Positions 36,268 to 45,990 are shown, numbered from the stretch's first letter. The stretch: DNA of 64,000 nt from Streptomyces sp. Tue 6430 (GCA_021568835.1 JAKGSH010000010.1:5845952-5909951), one strand, 5' to 3'. The notes: a model not told the origin generated them from the letters alone. Numbers and translations: made by a program.

Positions 36268-39182
36268 TTATTCGAGAAGCTCCGCGTACGAGCCCATGGC
36301 CATGGCGATGTCCGCCTGGGCCCAGAACCGGTGGTACGTGAACACGGGCGCGGCTCCGCCCGCGAGATAGCCCTCGATCTTCGACCAGGACGGGTCGTCC
36401 TCGTAGAAGGACCTGATCGACGCGAAGGTCGAGGAGGCGCTGATCGCGTCGCCGTTCGGCATGGTGCCGGTCCAGCCGCTCGGGACGTACACGGCGTCGT
36501 CGAAGCGGTTGTAGTCGGTGCGGGTCTCGGGGACCGCGATGCCGAGGGCGTCCTGGTTGTTGTTCCACATGCCGTCCAGGAGCGCCTTGGCGGTCGTCTT
36601 CGCCTCCGTGTCACCGGACCTGGCGGCGTAGTACGTCAGGGTCCTGGCGTACGCGGCGGCCACGCCGACGTCGTTGGTGTAGTCGGCGACGGTGACGTGG
36701 AGTCCCGTGTTGGCACCGGGGCTCGTGGCGTTCCAGGTGTCGGGCTGGCCCGACCACTGGAGGGTGGAGGGGATCAGGAACGTGCCGTCCGGGTTGACCG
36801 TGGTCTTGGACAGGGCCCAGTCGACCCACTTGTCCAGGACCGCCTTGGCCTTGGCGTCACCCGACTGCTGGTAGTACTCGGCGACCCGCTCCATCGACCA
36901 CGCCTGGAAGCCGAACCACTGGTTGGACGGCGGGTCGTGGTAGACGGGCTTCTCGTCGTAGTACATGCCGTAGAAGGTCGACTTCCCGGCCGGGGGAGTC
37001 GCGTAGCGGCCCGCCCAGCTGTTGGTCGCGCCGCCCGCGATGGCGCCTTCACTGGACTGGAGCCACCGGTAGAACTCCAGTTGCCGGGTCAGCGACTTGG
37101 CCCAGTCCGCCTGTCCCGTGGCCGACTTGGGCTTGAGGTCGGCGTAGCTGCTGAGCGCGTAGGCGGCGAGGGGTTCTGGTAGCCGCCGTGCGCGTGGCTG
37201 GAGCCGATGCGCCAGGCCCAGCCGGCGCTGGTGTCGGTGGCGCCGCCCCACGCGTAGTACCAGGACAGCAGGTAGTGCGAGGAGTCCTTGCCGGTGCCCG
37301 CCGGGCAGGCGGACGGACCCACGCAGTTGCCGACCTTCTTGAAGTACTTGTCGTACATCGCGTACCGCAGGTAGTCGCCCATCTTCGCCGCCTTGGCGAC
37401 GGTGGCCGAGACCTGGCTGCCCTTGCCCTGCTGCTCCGCCCAGACGTCCGCCCAGTAGGCGGCCTGCACGGCGCGCGCGTCGGCGTCCGGGGCGTTGGTG
37501 AACTTCCACTGCTTGGCGTAGGAGGAGTCACCGGTGAACAGGTCCAGGTAGCCGTTCTTCCCGCCGTACTTGAAGGCGTCGCAGGTCGGCTGCGGCACCG
37601 TCTCCCACACCGACTCCTGCGCGCCGCGCTGGAAGGTGTTGATGTACGACGGTCCGGTGTCGGACGGACCGGCCTCGCACTTGCCGGGGGAGTTGCCGTA
37701 GCCGTAGACGTTGTCGACGTCCTGGAGCCAGTGCATGGCGTAGACGTCGTCCGTGCCGTACGCGGTCTTCAGCTCACCGGCGATCGGGTCCGGTCCCACC
37801 GACACCGCGCCGTCCAGCTTCGCCGGGTACTCGTCGGGCGTGTCCAGTTCCGGCGCGTACGTCGCCGGCTTGGACGCGTTGTAGAAGGAGTTCGTCGGCT
37901 GGTCGGCGTGGGTGGGGATCATGTACTTCTCCATGATCTCCCAGGCGCCGTTGAACTTGGTCCAGTCGCCCGTGACCTTGCCGTACATCGCCTGCAGCCA
38001 GAGCAGGTAGCTGTACGCCTCCGACGTGGTCTCGTGCCCGTGGTCCGGGGCCTCGACGATCAGCGTCTCCACCGAGTGGTACGGGATCCCCTCAGGGGAG
38101 AAGTAGCCGCTCGCCGGGTTGGTGATCTTCCCGTACAGCTCCAGGAAGCGCGCGTCGTACGCCTTGGACGCGGCGATCTGGGTGACCGTGACCGCGGTCT
38201 TCGCGTGCCCGTTCGCCGTCGACTCGAAGGTCGCCGCGCCCGTGCCGGAGCTGTCGGCCGTGACGGTCACCTTCTGCGCGGTGTTCCAGTTCGACGGGGT
38301 GAAGGTCAGGCTCGCGCCCCCGGTCACCGTGAGTCCCGTGTTGCCGCTCGCCCGGGCGGTCGTCACGGTCACATTGGCCGACGGCTGGGTGGAGAGCCGC
38401 AGCTCGTACGTCCCCGTCTTGCCCTGCTGGACGGCGAGCTGGGTCGTGGAGGCCACCACGGCCGGTCCCGAGGCGACCGTGATGCCGACCGGCGTGGACG
38501 ACGCGGAGGCGCCCAGGCTGTCGTAGGCCTTCGCCACCAGCGAATGACTGCCCACGGTCAAACCAGAGGCCGACAGCGAGTACGGCGCGCTGGTGTCCGT
38601 GCCCAGCAGGGCCGTGTCGTCGTAGAACTCGACCTTGCTGACGGTCGCACCGTCCGCGGCGGCCGCGGTGGCCGCGAGCGGCACCGCGTCACCCTGGGTG
38701 TAGACCGCGCCCGCGGCCGGGCTGGTCAGCACGGTGATCGGCGGCTGGTGGGCGCCGGTGCACGGGGTGCCGTTGACCGAGAAGGTCGTGGGAGCGGCGT
38801 TGCTGCCGCTGTAGGTGAACTGCGCCCCGGTGCCGACCGACGCGCCGGCGGCGACCGTCCCGTTGTAGGAGGCGCTGGTCACCGTGATCTGCTTGCCGGA
38901 CTGCGACCAGCTGCCGTTCCAGCCGTTGGACAGCTTCTGGTCGCCGGTGTAGGCGTACGCCAGGGTCCAGCCGTTGATCGCGTCCGTGCCGCGGTTGGTG
39001 AGGGTGAGATCCGCGGTGAAGCCGGATCCCCAGTCGTTCGTCTTGTAGTCGACGCTGCACTGAAGCGCCGCGGCCTGGGCGGGGGTCGTGCCGGTGCCCA
39101 GCATGGTCAGGGGGAGCGCGAGGGCCGCCACGGCGGCGGTCCACAGTCGCCGCGCCGTGCGGCGTCTGCGTGAGGGATCCAT
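36268..39182 (-). CDS. Secreted GH48 reducing-end cellobiohydrolase with N-terminal CBM2
   Basis: Processive exoglucanase acting from reducing ends of crystalline cellulose; usually the key partner of GH6. Order: signal peptide (LWTAAVAALALPLTMLGTGT to AQAA), CBM2 (LQCSVDYKTNDWGSGFTADL), an Ig-like domain (PPITVLTSPAAGAVYTQGDA), an FN3-like region with ASTTQLAVQQGKTGTYELRL, then GH48 from ~residue 340 (ARFLELYGKITNPASGYFSP; catalytic Glu in HGHETTSEAYSYLLWLQ). One base is lost in GGGG at 37170-37173; repair gives HGGYQNPLAAYALSSYADL. ATG 39182 follows AAGGAGGAACC; a start further upstream would cross the CebR box and is rejected. The stop is TAA. Confidence 0.93.
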
Positions 39183-39241
39183 GGTGCCGGTTCCTCCTTG
39201 CGGCTCGGAGAAGGGGGGAGGAGCAACAAGCCTTGAACCAG

Positions 39242-39255
39242 TGGGAGCGCTCCCA
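39242..39255. promoter_or_regulatory. CebR operator (perfect 14-bp palindrome)
   Basis: TGGGAGCGCTCCCA, the established binding site of the cellobiose/cellotriose-responsive LacI-type repressor CebR in streptomycetes, ends 60 bp upstream of the GH48 start. GH48 is thus probably induced by cello-oligosaccharides. Confidence 0.9.
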
Positions 39256-39383
39256 TAGTGGGGATGCGGGTGGGAGCGGTCAAGGTGCTTGAAGAGTCGA
39301 AAATGTTCGACACGCGAGGTTGAGAGAAAGTCGGCAACCCTCTGTTCTTTGCCGTCACTTGGCGCTAGCTTCGTTGGCACCAG

Positions 39384-39397
39384 TGGGAGCGGTTCCA
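39384..39397. promoter_or_regulatory. Degenerate CebR-like box
   Basis: TGGGAGCGGTTCCA differs from the CebR box at two positions. It lies 49 bp upstream of a small ORF and 516 bp upstream of GH6, on the side facing the plus-strand genes. Confidence 0.55.
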
Positions 39398-39445
39398 TCA
39401 GTCGACGCGTCCGTACCGACGTGCCCGAGCTGTGAGGACTCGCTC

Positions 39446-39781
39446 ATGCGACACCCCCCGCGTTCAGTACTTTTAGCCGTCGCCGGCAGGGTCGCCCCCG
39501 CCGGCGCGGTCGCCCTCGCCCAGGGCGCCGCGCTGCCGGTCTCGACGGCACAGGGAGCCACGGCCGCTCGACCGGTGGAGCACTCCGTCACCGGACGGCG
39601 GGACGCCGCCGTCCGGTCGACCGCGGACCGGCACGTCGGCACCGCCCGCACCTCCTCGGACGAGGAGCGCCGGCCCGGCCTCTCGCACATCCGGCCCGTG
39701 CACGGCGGTGCGCACCGCGACGGGACACCCGCCGCGTACGGCACCGGGCCGCGCGATCGTCCGCGCGCCCTCGACGGCTGA
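39446..39781 (+). CDS. Hypothetical short secreted protein or cellulase-gene remnant
   Basis: A 111-residue ORF from ATG 39446 after GTGAGGACTCG. Its N-terminus looks like a signal peptide (RSVLLAVAGRVAPAGAVALA, then QGAALPVSTAQG). The rest is hydrophilic with no recognised domain. It lies between the divergent GH48 and GH6 genes and behind a CebR-like box. It may be a small secreted protein, the remains of a secreted enzyme gene, or chance. Low confidence. Confidence 0.35.
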   Translation: MRHPPRSVLLAVAGRVAPAGAVALAQGAALPVSTAQGATAARPVEHSVTGRRDAAVRSTADRHVGTARTSSDEERRPGLSHIRPVHGGAHRDGTPAAYGTGPRDRPRALDG

Positions 39782-39912
39782 CCCCGGTACCGCCCCACGA
39801 CCACGACCGCTTCACGACCATGTCCGCCCCACGACCATGTCCGCCCCACGACCACGACCCCAGGGAAAAGCGCGTCACCCCACACCCGCAACCGAGAAGG
39901 AACACCGCACTC

Positions 39913-41640
39913 ATGAGCCGTAGCAGAACTGCGATACTCGCCGCGCTGGCGCTGGTCGCCGGTGCCTCCGGGACGGCGCTCGCCGTCGTCCCCGGTGACG
40001 CCGGCATCGCCGCCGTGCCGTGCACCGTGGACTACAAGGTGCAGAACGACTGGGGCACCGGCTTCACCGCCAACGTGACCGTCACCAACAACTCGGCCGC
40101 CAAGTCGAGTTGGGCCGTGAAGTGGTCGTACGCCGGGAACCAGAAGGTCACCAGCGCCTGGAGCGCGAAGGTCACCCAGTCCGGCACGGCCGTCACCGCC
40201 GCCAACGAGAGCTACAACGGCACGCTGGCGACGGGCGCTTCCACCAGCTTCGGGTTCCAGGGCACCTACAGCGGCAGTAACGCGCTCCCGACGACGTTCA
40301 CCCTCGACGGCGTCACCTGCAACGTCGACGGCGGCGGCCCCACCGACCCCGGTCCGACGGACCCGACCGATCCGGGCACCCCCGGCACCAGGGTCGACAA
40401 CCCCTACGCCGGCGCCAAGGTGTACGTGAACCCCGAGTGGTCGGCGAACGCCGCGGCCGAACCCGGCGGCAGCCGCGTCTCCAACCAGCCCACCGCCGTC
40501 TGGCTCGACCGCACCGCCGCGATCAACGGCGCCAACGGCAAGATGGGCCTGCGCGCCCACCTCGACGAGGCGCTGAAGCAGAAGGGCTCCGGCGAGCTCG
40601 TCGTCCAGTTCGTCATCTACAACCTGCCCGGACGCGACTGCGCCGCCCTCGCCTCCAACGGCGAACTGGGCCCGACGGAGATCGACAAGTACAAGACGCA
40701 GTACATCGACCCGATCAAGGCCATCATGGCCGACTCCAAGTACGCCGGGCTGCGCATCGTCAACACCGTCGAGATCGACTCGCTGCCCAACCTCGTCACC
40801 AACACCGGCAGCCGGGTCACGGCCACCCCGCAGTGCGACGTGATGAAGGCCAACGGCAACTACCAGAAGGGCGTCGGCTACGCCCTGAACAAGCTCGGTG
40901 ACGTGCCCAACGTCTACAACTACGTCGACGCCGGACACCACGGCTGGCTCGGCTGGGACGACAACTTCGCCCCCAGCGCCGCGCTCATGAAGGAGGCGGC
41001 CACCACCGAGGGCGCCACCGTCAACGACGTCCACGGCTTCATCACCAACACGGCCAACTACAGCGCCCTGAAGGAGAACAACTTCTCCATCAACGACAAC
41101 GTGGCCGGCAAGTCGGTCCGCGAGTCGAAGTGGGTCGACTGGAACCGCTACGTCGACGAGCTGTCCTACGCCCAGGCCTTCCGCAACCAGCTGGTCACCG
41201 CCGGCTTCAACTCCAACATCGGCATGCTGATCGACACCTCCCGCAACGGCTGGGGCGGCACCGCCCGGCCCGCCGGCCCGGGCGCCACGACCAGCGTGGA
41301 CACCTACGTCGACGGCGGCCGCTACGACCGCCGCCTCAACACCGGCAACTGGTGCAACCAGGCCGGTGCCGGCCTCGGTGAACGCCCGCAGGCCGCTCCG
41401 GCCGCCGGGATCGACGCCTACGTCTGGGTCAAGCCGCCGGGTGAGTCCGACGGTGCCAGCAGCGCCATCTCGAACGACGAGGGCAAGGGCTTCGACCGGA
41501 TGTGCGACCCCACGTACACGGGCAACCCGCGCAACAACAACAACATGTCGGGCGCCCTGGCGAACGCGCCGATCTCCGGCCACTGGTTCTCCGCTCAGTT
41601 CCAGCAGCTGATGCAGAACGCGTACCCGCCGCTGCCGTAA
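39913..41640 (+). CDS. Secreted GH6 cellobiohydrolase with N-terminal CBM2
   Basis: 1,4-beta-glucan cellobiohydrolase acting from non-reducing ends, complementary to GH48. Signal peptide (TAILAALALVAGASGTALAV), CBM2 at residues ~35-140 (PCTVDYKVQNDWGTGFTANV, FTLDGVTCNVD), linker of GPTDPGPTDPTDPGTPGT type, then the GH6 domain. Family signature FVIYNLPGRDCAALASNGEL and later VNTVEIDSLPNLV, YVDAGHHGWLGWDDN and MLIDTSRNGWGG contain the conserved Asp residues. ATG 39913 follows GAGAAGGAACACC. 575 aa, no frame break. Short CACGACCATGTCCGCCC repeats lie in the leader (39810-39850). Confidence 0.94.
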   Translation: MSRSRTAILAALALVAGASGTALAVVPGDAGIAAVPCTVDYKVQNDWGTGFTANVTVTNNSAAKSSWAVKWSYAGNQKVTSAWSAKVTQSGTAVTAANESYNGTLATGASTSFGFQGTYSGSNALPTTFTLDGVTCNVDGGGPTDPGPTDPTDPGTPGTRVDNPYAGAKVYVNPEWSANAAAEPGGSRVSNQPTAVWLDRTAAINGANGKMGLRAHLDEALKQKGSGELVVQFVIYNLPGRDCAALASNGELGPTEIDKYKTQYIDPIKAIMADSKYAGLRIVNTVEIDSLPNLVTNTGSRVTATPQCDVMKANGNYQKGVGYALNKLGDVPNVYNYVDAGHHGWLGWDDNFAPSAALMKEAATTEGATVNDVHGFITNTANYSALKENNFSINDNVAGKSVRESKWVDWNRYVDELSYAQAFRNQLVTAGFNSNIGMLIDTSRNGWGGTARPAGPGATTSVDTYVDGGRYDRRLNTGNWCNQAGAGLGERPQAAPAAGIDAYVWVKPPGESDGASSAISNDEGKGFDRMCDPTYTGNPRNNNNMSGALANAPISGHWFSAQFQQLMQNAYPPLP

Positions 41641-41685
41641 CCGAGTGACCCGCCGGGGGCGCACCACCGGCCCTCGGCGCGGTAC

Positions 41686-41764
41686 CCGGCCGCTCCCGTC
41701 CACCGGGGGCGGCCGGTCGGCGTTTCCCGGAAAAACGTTGCCGGTTTTTTGCCGCCCCGGCAAC
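41686..41764 (+). terminator. Two terminator-like hairpins after GH6
   Basis: CCGGCCGCTCCC (41686-41697) with GGGGGCGGCCGG (41705-41716) makes a 12-bp stem with one G-U pair. A second stem, GTTGCCGG (41737-41744) with CCGGCAAC (41757-41764), has a T6 run in its loop. Confidence 0.75.
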
Positions 41765-41829
41765 AGGGATGGCCTCCGGCCGGTGCGTCGGCGCACGCTG
41801 TCGGCACCACGGACGAGAGGCTGACCACC

Positions 41830-42777
41830 ATGGCGCACGAACAGCACGAACAGCACGAACAGCACGGGCAGCACGGTCCGGGAGCCGGACACGGACACGC
41901 ACACGGTCACGGTCACGGGCACGGTCACGACACCGAGATCGACTGGGCCGAGATGGCCCCGCATCTGGAGGCCCAGGCCGAGCTGTTCGCGCCCCTGTAC
42001 GAGAAGGCCCTGTCCTGGCTCGGGAAGGAGGTGACCGAACCCGGGCTGATCGTCGACGCGGGCAGCGGCCCCGGCGTGGTGTCCTGTCTGTTCGCGGAGG
42101 TGTTCCCCGGCGCACGGGTCATGGCAGTCGACGGCTCCGGACCGCTCCTGGAGCGGGCGCGGGCGCGGGCCGGCCGACTCGGACACGCCGACCGCTTCGG
42201 CACGCTGACCGGAGAACTTCCGGGCGTCCTGGAGGAGTTGGACTACCCCGCCGACCTGATCTGGGCCGGCCGCAGTCTGCACCACCTGGGCGACCAGCGC
42301 GCCGCCCTCGCCGCGTTCGCCGAGCGGCTGGCGCCCGGCGGCACGTTGGCGATCATGGAGGGCGGTCTGCCGAGCCGGTTCCTGCCGCGCGACCTCGGGT
42401 TCGGCCGCCCCGGCCTGCAGGCACGGCTCGACGCGCTGGAGGCGGAGTGGTTCGCCCGGATGCGTGCCGACCTGCCCGGAGCCGTCGAGGAGACCGAGGA
42501 CTGGGCCGCGCTGCTGAGCGCCGCAGGCCTGACGCACACCCGCACCCGCAGCTTCCTGCTCGACCTGCCGGCGCCGGCCTCCGACCGGGCCCGCGCCCAC
42601 ATCGCCGCCTCCCTGGACCGGCTCCGGGACGTCTTCGGCGACACGCTCGACGCGGACGACCGGGCCGTGCTCGACCGGCTGCTCGACCCGCAGGACCCGG
42701 CCGGTGTGCACCAGCGGCCGGACGTGTTCGTGCTGGCCGCCCACTCGGTGCACACCGCGGTCAAGCCGGTGCAGTGA
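41830..42777 (+). CDS. Class I SAM-dependent methyltransferase with His-rich N-terminus
   Basis: Methyltransferase core: SAM motif LIVDAGSGPGVVSCLFAE, MAVDGSGPLLERARA, LIWAGRSLHHLGDQRAAL, LAPGGTLAIMEGG. The first ~33 residues are almost all His, Glu, Gln and Gly (HEQHEQHEQHGQHG then HGHAHGHGHGHGH), a likely metal-binding or flexible tail built from a 9-bp coding repeat. The substrate is unknown. ATG 41830 follows GAGAGGCTGACC. 315 aa, intact. Confidence 0.85.
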   Translation: MAHEQHEQHEQHGQHGPGAGHGHAHGHGHGHGHDTEIDWAEMAPHLEAQAELFAPLYEKALSWLGKEVTEPGLIVDAGSGPGVVSCLFAEVFPGARVMAVDGSGPLLERARARAGRLGHADRFGTLTGELPGVLEELDYPADLIWAGRSLHHLGDQRAALAAFAERLAPGGTLAIMEGGLPSRFLPRDLGFGRPGLQARLDALEAEWFARMRADLPGAVEETEDWAALLSAAGLTHTRTRSFLLDLPAPASDRARAHIAASLDRLRDVFGDTLDADDRAVLDRLLDPQDPAGVHQRPDVFVLAAHSVHTAVKPVQ

Positions 42778-42867
42778 CAAGGGACTTGGGGAAAGGTGCT
42801 TGACCTGGAGAGCACTTCGAGCGAGGGACTCCGTGCCGTTCGCGCAACGCACAGGGGGTCACACCAC

Positions 42868-43091
42868 ATGAACAGCTCTCCGGACACGACGGCCGCGCCC
42901 GTCGCCCTCATCACCGGCGGCGGCATCGGCGCCGCCGTCGCACGGCGCCTGCTGGACGCGGGGTACCGGGCCACCGTCACGGGCCGCGGCGAGGAGAGGC
43001 TGCGCGCCTTCGCCGATGTGGGCGATCCGCCGGCCCGAGAGGGGGCGACGTCGACACCGTCGTCGTACGGCCGGTCGGACAGCCCGACTGA
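42868..43091 (+). pseudogene. Internally deleted short-chain dehydrogenase remnant
   Basis: The first ~50 residues are the SDR NAD(P)-binding start (VALITGGGIGAAVARRLLDA, ATVTGRGEERLRAF), with the loop TGxxxGIG shortened to TGGGIG. The sequence then jumps to a ~15-residue end (GDVDTVVVRPVGQPD) resembling SDR C-termini. A normal SDR has ~230-250 residues; this has ~74 and lacks the Ser-Tyr-Lys catalytic site. One base is also missing in GGGGG at 43041-43045. Internal deletion is the simplest reading. ATG 42868 follows ACAGGGGGTCAC. Confidence 0.6.
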
Positions 43092-43097
43092 CGCGCG

Positions 43098-43127
43098 GAG
43101 GGCGCCCCTCGACCCAGGGGCGCCCTC
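43098..43127. terminator. Terminator hairpin, 12-bp stem
   Basis: GAGGGCGCCCCT (43098-43109) pairs with AGGGGCGCCCTC (43116-43127) around CGACCC, just past the SDR remnant's stop. Confidence 0.8.
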
Positions 43128-43166
43128 GTGCCGCTCGTCCGGGCCCGGCCCGGCCCGGACGGAAGA

Positions 43167-43191
43167 CCCGCGGCCCGTGCCGGGCCGCGGG
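43167..43191. terminator. Terminator hairpin, 11-bp stem
   Basis: CCCGCGGCCCG (43167-43177) pairs with CGGGCCGCGGG (43181-43191) around TGC, downstream of the aldo/keto reductase stop on the minus strand. Confidence 0.8.
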
Positions 43192-43207
43192 CTCAGCCGG
43201 TATGGGC

Positions 43208-44044
43208 TCAGCCGATGTCGAACGTGGCCGGGTCGGGACCGATGCGCCGGTCCTCGTTCAGCGCGCTGATCGCGGCCAGGTCCTCGGTGTCCAGGCTGAA
43301 GTCGAACACCTCGATGTTCTCCTTGATCCGCGACGGCGTCACGGACTTCGGGATCACGATGTTGCCGATCTGGAGGTGCCAGCGCAGCACGACCTGGGCC
43401 GGGGTGCGCTCGTGCTTGCGGGCGATGGCGACGATCGCCGGTACTTCCAGGAGCCCCTTGCCCTGGCCCAGCGGGGACCAGGCCTCGGTGGCGATGCCCT
43501 GCTCCGCGTGGAACTCCCGCGAGGCGTGCTGCTGGAGGTGCGGGTGCAGCTCGATCTGGTTGACCGCGGGGACGACCGAGGTCTCGGCGATCAGCCGCTC
43601 CAGGTGCTCCGGCAGGAAGTTGGAGACGCCGATGGCCCGCGTGCGGCCGTCCGCGAGGAGCTTCTCGAACGCCTTGTAGGTGTCGACGTAGGAATCACGG
43701 GCCGGCAGGGGCCAGTGGATCAGGTACAGGTCGACGTGGTCGAGACCCAGCTTCTCCAGCGAGGTGTCGAACGCGCGGAGCGTCGCGTCGTACCCGTGGT
43801 CGCTGTTCCAGAGCTTGGTGGTGACGAAGAGGTCCTCGCGGGCCACGCCCGAGGCGGCGAGCGCCTTGCCGGTGCCCTCCTCGTTGCCGTAGATCGCCGC
43901 TGTGTCGATGCTGCGGTACCCGGCCTCCAGCGCGGTGGCCACCGCCCGCTCGGCCTCGTCGTCCGGCACCTGCCAGACGCCGAAGCCCAGCTGGGGCATC
44001 TCGACGCCGTTGTTCAGGATGATCGGGGGGACCTTGCTGCTCAC
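43208..44044 (-). CDS. Aldo/keto reductase
   Basis: NADPH-dependent aldo/keto reductase, 278 residues, close to the DkgA/2,5-diketo-gluconate reductase group. The tetrad is visible: Asp and Tyr in SIDTAAIYGNEEG, Lys in VTTKLWNSDHG, His in YLIHWPLPARDSY. Cofactor-binding VIPKSVTPSRIKEN lies near the end. GTG 44044 (MSSKVPPIILNNG) follows GAAGGATCAAGAGCTC and gives the family length. An ATG at 44086 would add 14 residues. The gene converges on the SDR remnant, with two terminators between. Confidence 0.92.
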   Translation of the reverse strand: MSSKVPPIILNNGVEMPQLGFGVWQVPDDEAERAVATALEAGYRSIDTAAIYGNEEGTGKALAASGVAREDLFVTTKLWNSDHGYDATLRAFDTSLEKLGLDHVDLYLIHWPLPARDSYVDTYKAFEKLLADGRTRAIGVSNFLPEHLERLIAETSVVPAVNQIELHPHLQQHASREFHAEQGIATEAWSPLGQGKGLLEVPAIVAIARKHERTPAQVVLRWHLQIGNIVIPKSVTPSRIKENIEVFDFSLDTEDLAAISALNEDRRIGPDPATFDIG

Positions 44045-44142
44045 GAGCTCTTGATCCTTCGGTTGTCCGTCAAGTGGTACTCCCATGGTCAACGATCACG
44101 GGGCGTCCCGCATTCCTGACCCCGGAATCCGTCGGCCGGGGC

Positions 44143-45990
44143 TCACGTCCGGTACAGCGCGTCGACCTCGTCGGCGTACGTGTTCTCGATCGCCCTGCGC
44201 TTGAGCTTCAGGGACGGGGTCAGCAGGCCCTGCTCCTCGGTGAACGGCTGGGCGAGGATGCGGAAGGTGCGGATCGACTCGGCCTGCGAGACCAGCGTGT
44301 TCGCCGTCACCACGGCCCGGCGCACCTCCGCCTCCAGGTCCGGGTCGCGCACCAGTTCGGCGGGTGCCAGTTGCGGTTTGTCGCGCATCTGGAGCCAGTG
44401 TTCGACGGCCTCCTGGTCGAGGGTGAGCAGGGCGGCGACGAACGGCCGGTCGTTGCCGACGACGATGCACTGGTTCACCAGCGGATGGTCCCGGACGCGT
44501 TCCTCCAGCAGCCCCGGTGAAACGCTCTTGCCGCTGGAGGTGACGAGGATCTCCTTCTTGCGGCCGGTGATGGTGAGGTAGCCGTCCTCGTCGAGGGCGC
44601 CCAGGTCGCCGGTGGCGAGCCAGCCGTCGTGCAGGGCCTCGTCGGTGGCCTTGGGGTTGTTGAGGTAGCCCTGGAAGACGTTGTCGCCGCGCAGCCAGAT
44701 CTCGCCGTCGTCCGCGATGTGCACGGTCATGCCGGGGATGGCCTGGCCGACGGTGCCGTAGCGGGTGCGGCCGGGCGGGTTGGCGGTGGCGGCCGCGGTG
44801 GTCTCGGTCAGGCCGTAGCCCTCGTAGATCTGCACGCCCGCGCCCGCGAAGAACAGGCCGAGCCTGCGGTCCATCGCCGAGCCGCCGGACATGGCGTGCC
44901 GGACCCGGCCGCCCAGGGCCGCGCGCACCTTGGAGTAGACGAGCTTGTCGAACAGCTGGTGCTGCACGCGCAGGCCCGTCGAGGGGCCGGGTCCGATGCC
45001 CCACGCCTTCGCCTCGACGGCCTCCGCGTGGTTCACCGCCACCTCGACGGCCTTCTCGAACGCCCCGCCCCTGCCCTCCCGTTCGGCCTTGCGGCGCGCC
45101 GCGTCGAAGACCTTCTCGAAGATGTACGGCACGGCGAGGAAGAACGTCGGCCGGAACGCGGCCAGGTCGGGCAGCAGGGCGGAGGCCTGCAGCTGGGGCT
45201 GGTGGCCGAAGCGGACCCGGCCGCGGACCGCGGCGATCTGGACCATCCGGCCGAAGACGTGCGCGAGCGGCAGGAACAGCAGGGTCGCCGCCTCGTCGCC
45301 CTTCCGGGAGTGGAACACCGGCTCCCAGCGCTCGATGACGGTGTCCGCCTCGAACATGAAGTTGCCGTGCGAGACGACACAGCCCTTGGGACGGCCGGTC
45401 GTCCCCGACGTGTAGATGACCGTCGCGGTCGACTCGGGGGTCACCGCCTTCCGGTGCCGGTGCACCACCTCGTCCTCGACGGAGGCGCCGGCGTCGTACA
45501 GCTCCTGCACGCACCCGGCGTCGAGCTGCCACAGCCTGCGCAGCCGGGGGAGGCGGTCGATGACGGTGGCGATGGTCATCGCGTGGTCCTCGTGCTCGAC
45601 GACCGCGGCGGTGACCTCGGAGTCGTGCAGCATCCAGAAGCACTGCTCGGCCGAGGAGGTCGAGTAGACGGGGACGACCTGTGCACCGACGGTCCACAGG
45701 GCGTAGTCGAAGAGGGTCCACTCGTAGCGGGTGCGGGACATGATCGCGACGCGGTCGCCGAACCGGACGCCCTCGGCGAGGAGCCCCTTGGCGAGGGCGA
45801 GGACCTCGTCGCGGAACTCGGCGGAGGTCACGTCCCGCCAGTCGCCCCGCTCGTCCTTGCGGCCCAGCGCGACGTGCCGCGGGTCGTCCTGGGCGTGTTC
45901 GAAGACGACGTCGGCCAGACCGCCCACCGGCGGTGCCGACGCCAACGGAGGGTTGGTGAACTCGCGCAAACCCCGCACCCCGCTTCTCAT
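44143..45990 (-). CDS. Long-chain fatty-acid-CoA ligase (AMP-binding)
   Basis: Acyl-CoA synthetase of 615 residues activating fatty acids through an acyl-AMP. Motifs: P-loop VIYTSGTTGRPKGCVV, VYEGYGLTETTA-type stretch (YEGYGLTETTAAATA), WLATGDLGALDEDGYL, TGRKKEILVTSSGKSVSP, and the C-terminal catalytic Lys region LTPSLKLKRRAIE. ATG 45990 is taken; GTG and TTG codons within ten residues are alternatives because no strong SD is present. It is read on the same strand as the downstream aldo/keto reductase, with 98 nt between. Confidence 0.93.
   Translation of the reverse strand: MRSGVRGLREFTNPPLASAPPVGGLADVVFEHAQDDPRHVALGRKDERGDWRDVTSAEFRDEVLALAKGLLAEGVRFGDRVAIMSRTRYEWTLFDYALWTVGAQVVPVYSTSSAEQCFWMLHDSEVTAAVVEHEDHAMTIATVIDRLPRLRRLWQLDAGCVQELYDAGASVEDEVVHRHRKAVTPESTATVIYTSGTTGRPKGCVVSHGNFMFEADTVIERWEPVFHSRKGDEAATLLFLPLAHVFGRMVQIAAVRGRVRFGHQPQLQASALLPDLAAFRPTFFLAVPYIFEKVFDAARRKAEREGRGGAFEKAVEVAVNHAEAVEAKAWGIGPGPSTGLRVQHQLFDKLVYSKVRAALGGRVRHAMSGGSAMDRRLGLFFAGAGVQIYEGYGLTETTAAATANPPGRTRYGTVGQAIPGMTVHIADDGEIWLRGDNVFQGYLNNPKATDEALHDGWLATGDLGALDEDGYLTITGRKKEILVTSSGKSVSPGLLEERVRDHPLVNQCIVVGNDRPFVAALLTLDQEAVEHWLQMRDKPQLAPAELVRDPDLEAEVRRAVVTANTLVSQAESIRTFRILAQPFTEEQGLLTPSLKLKRRAIENTYADEVDALYRT

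Noticed and set aside
39183..39398. N-terminal extension of the GH48 protein from 39398
   Set aside because: It would translate through the CebR box and place the signal peptide internally. ATG 39182 has a strong SD and a signal peptide directly after it.
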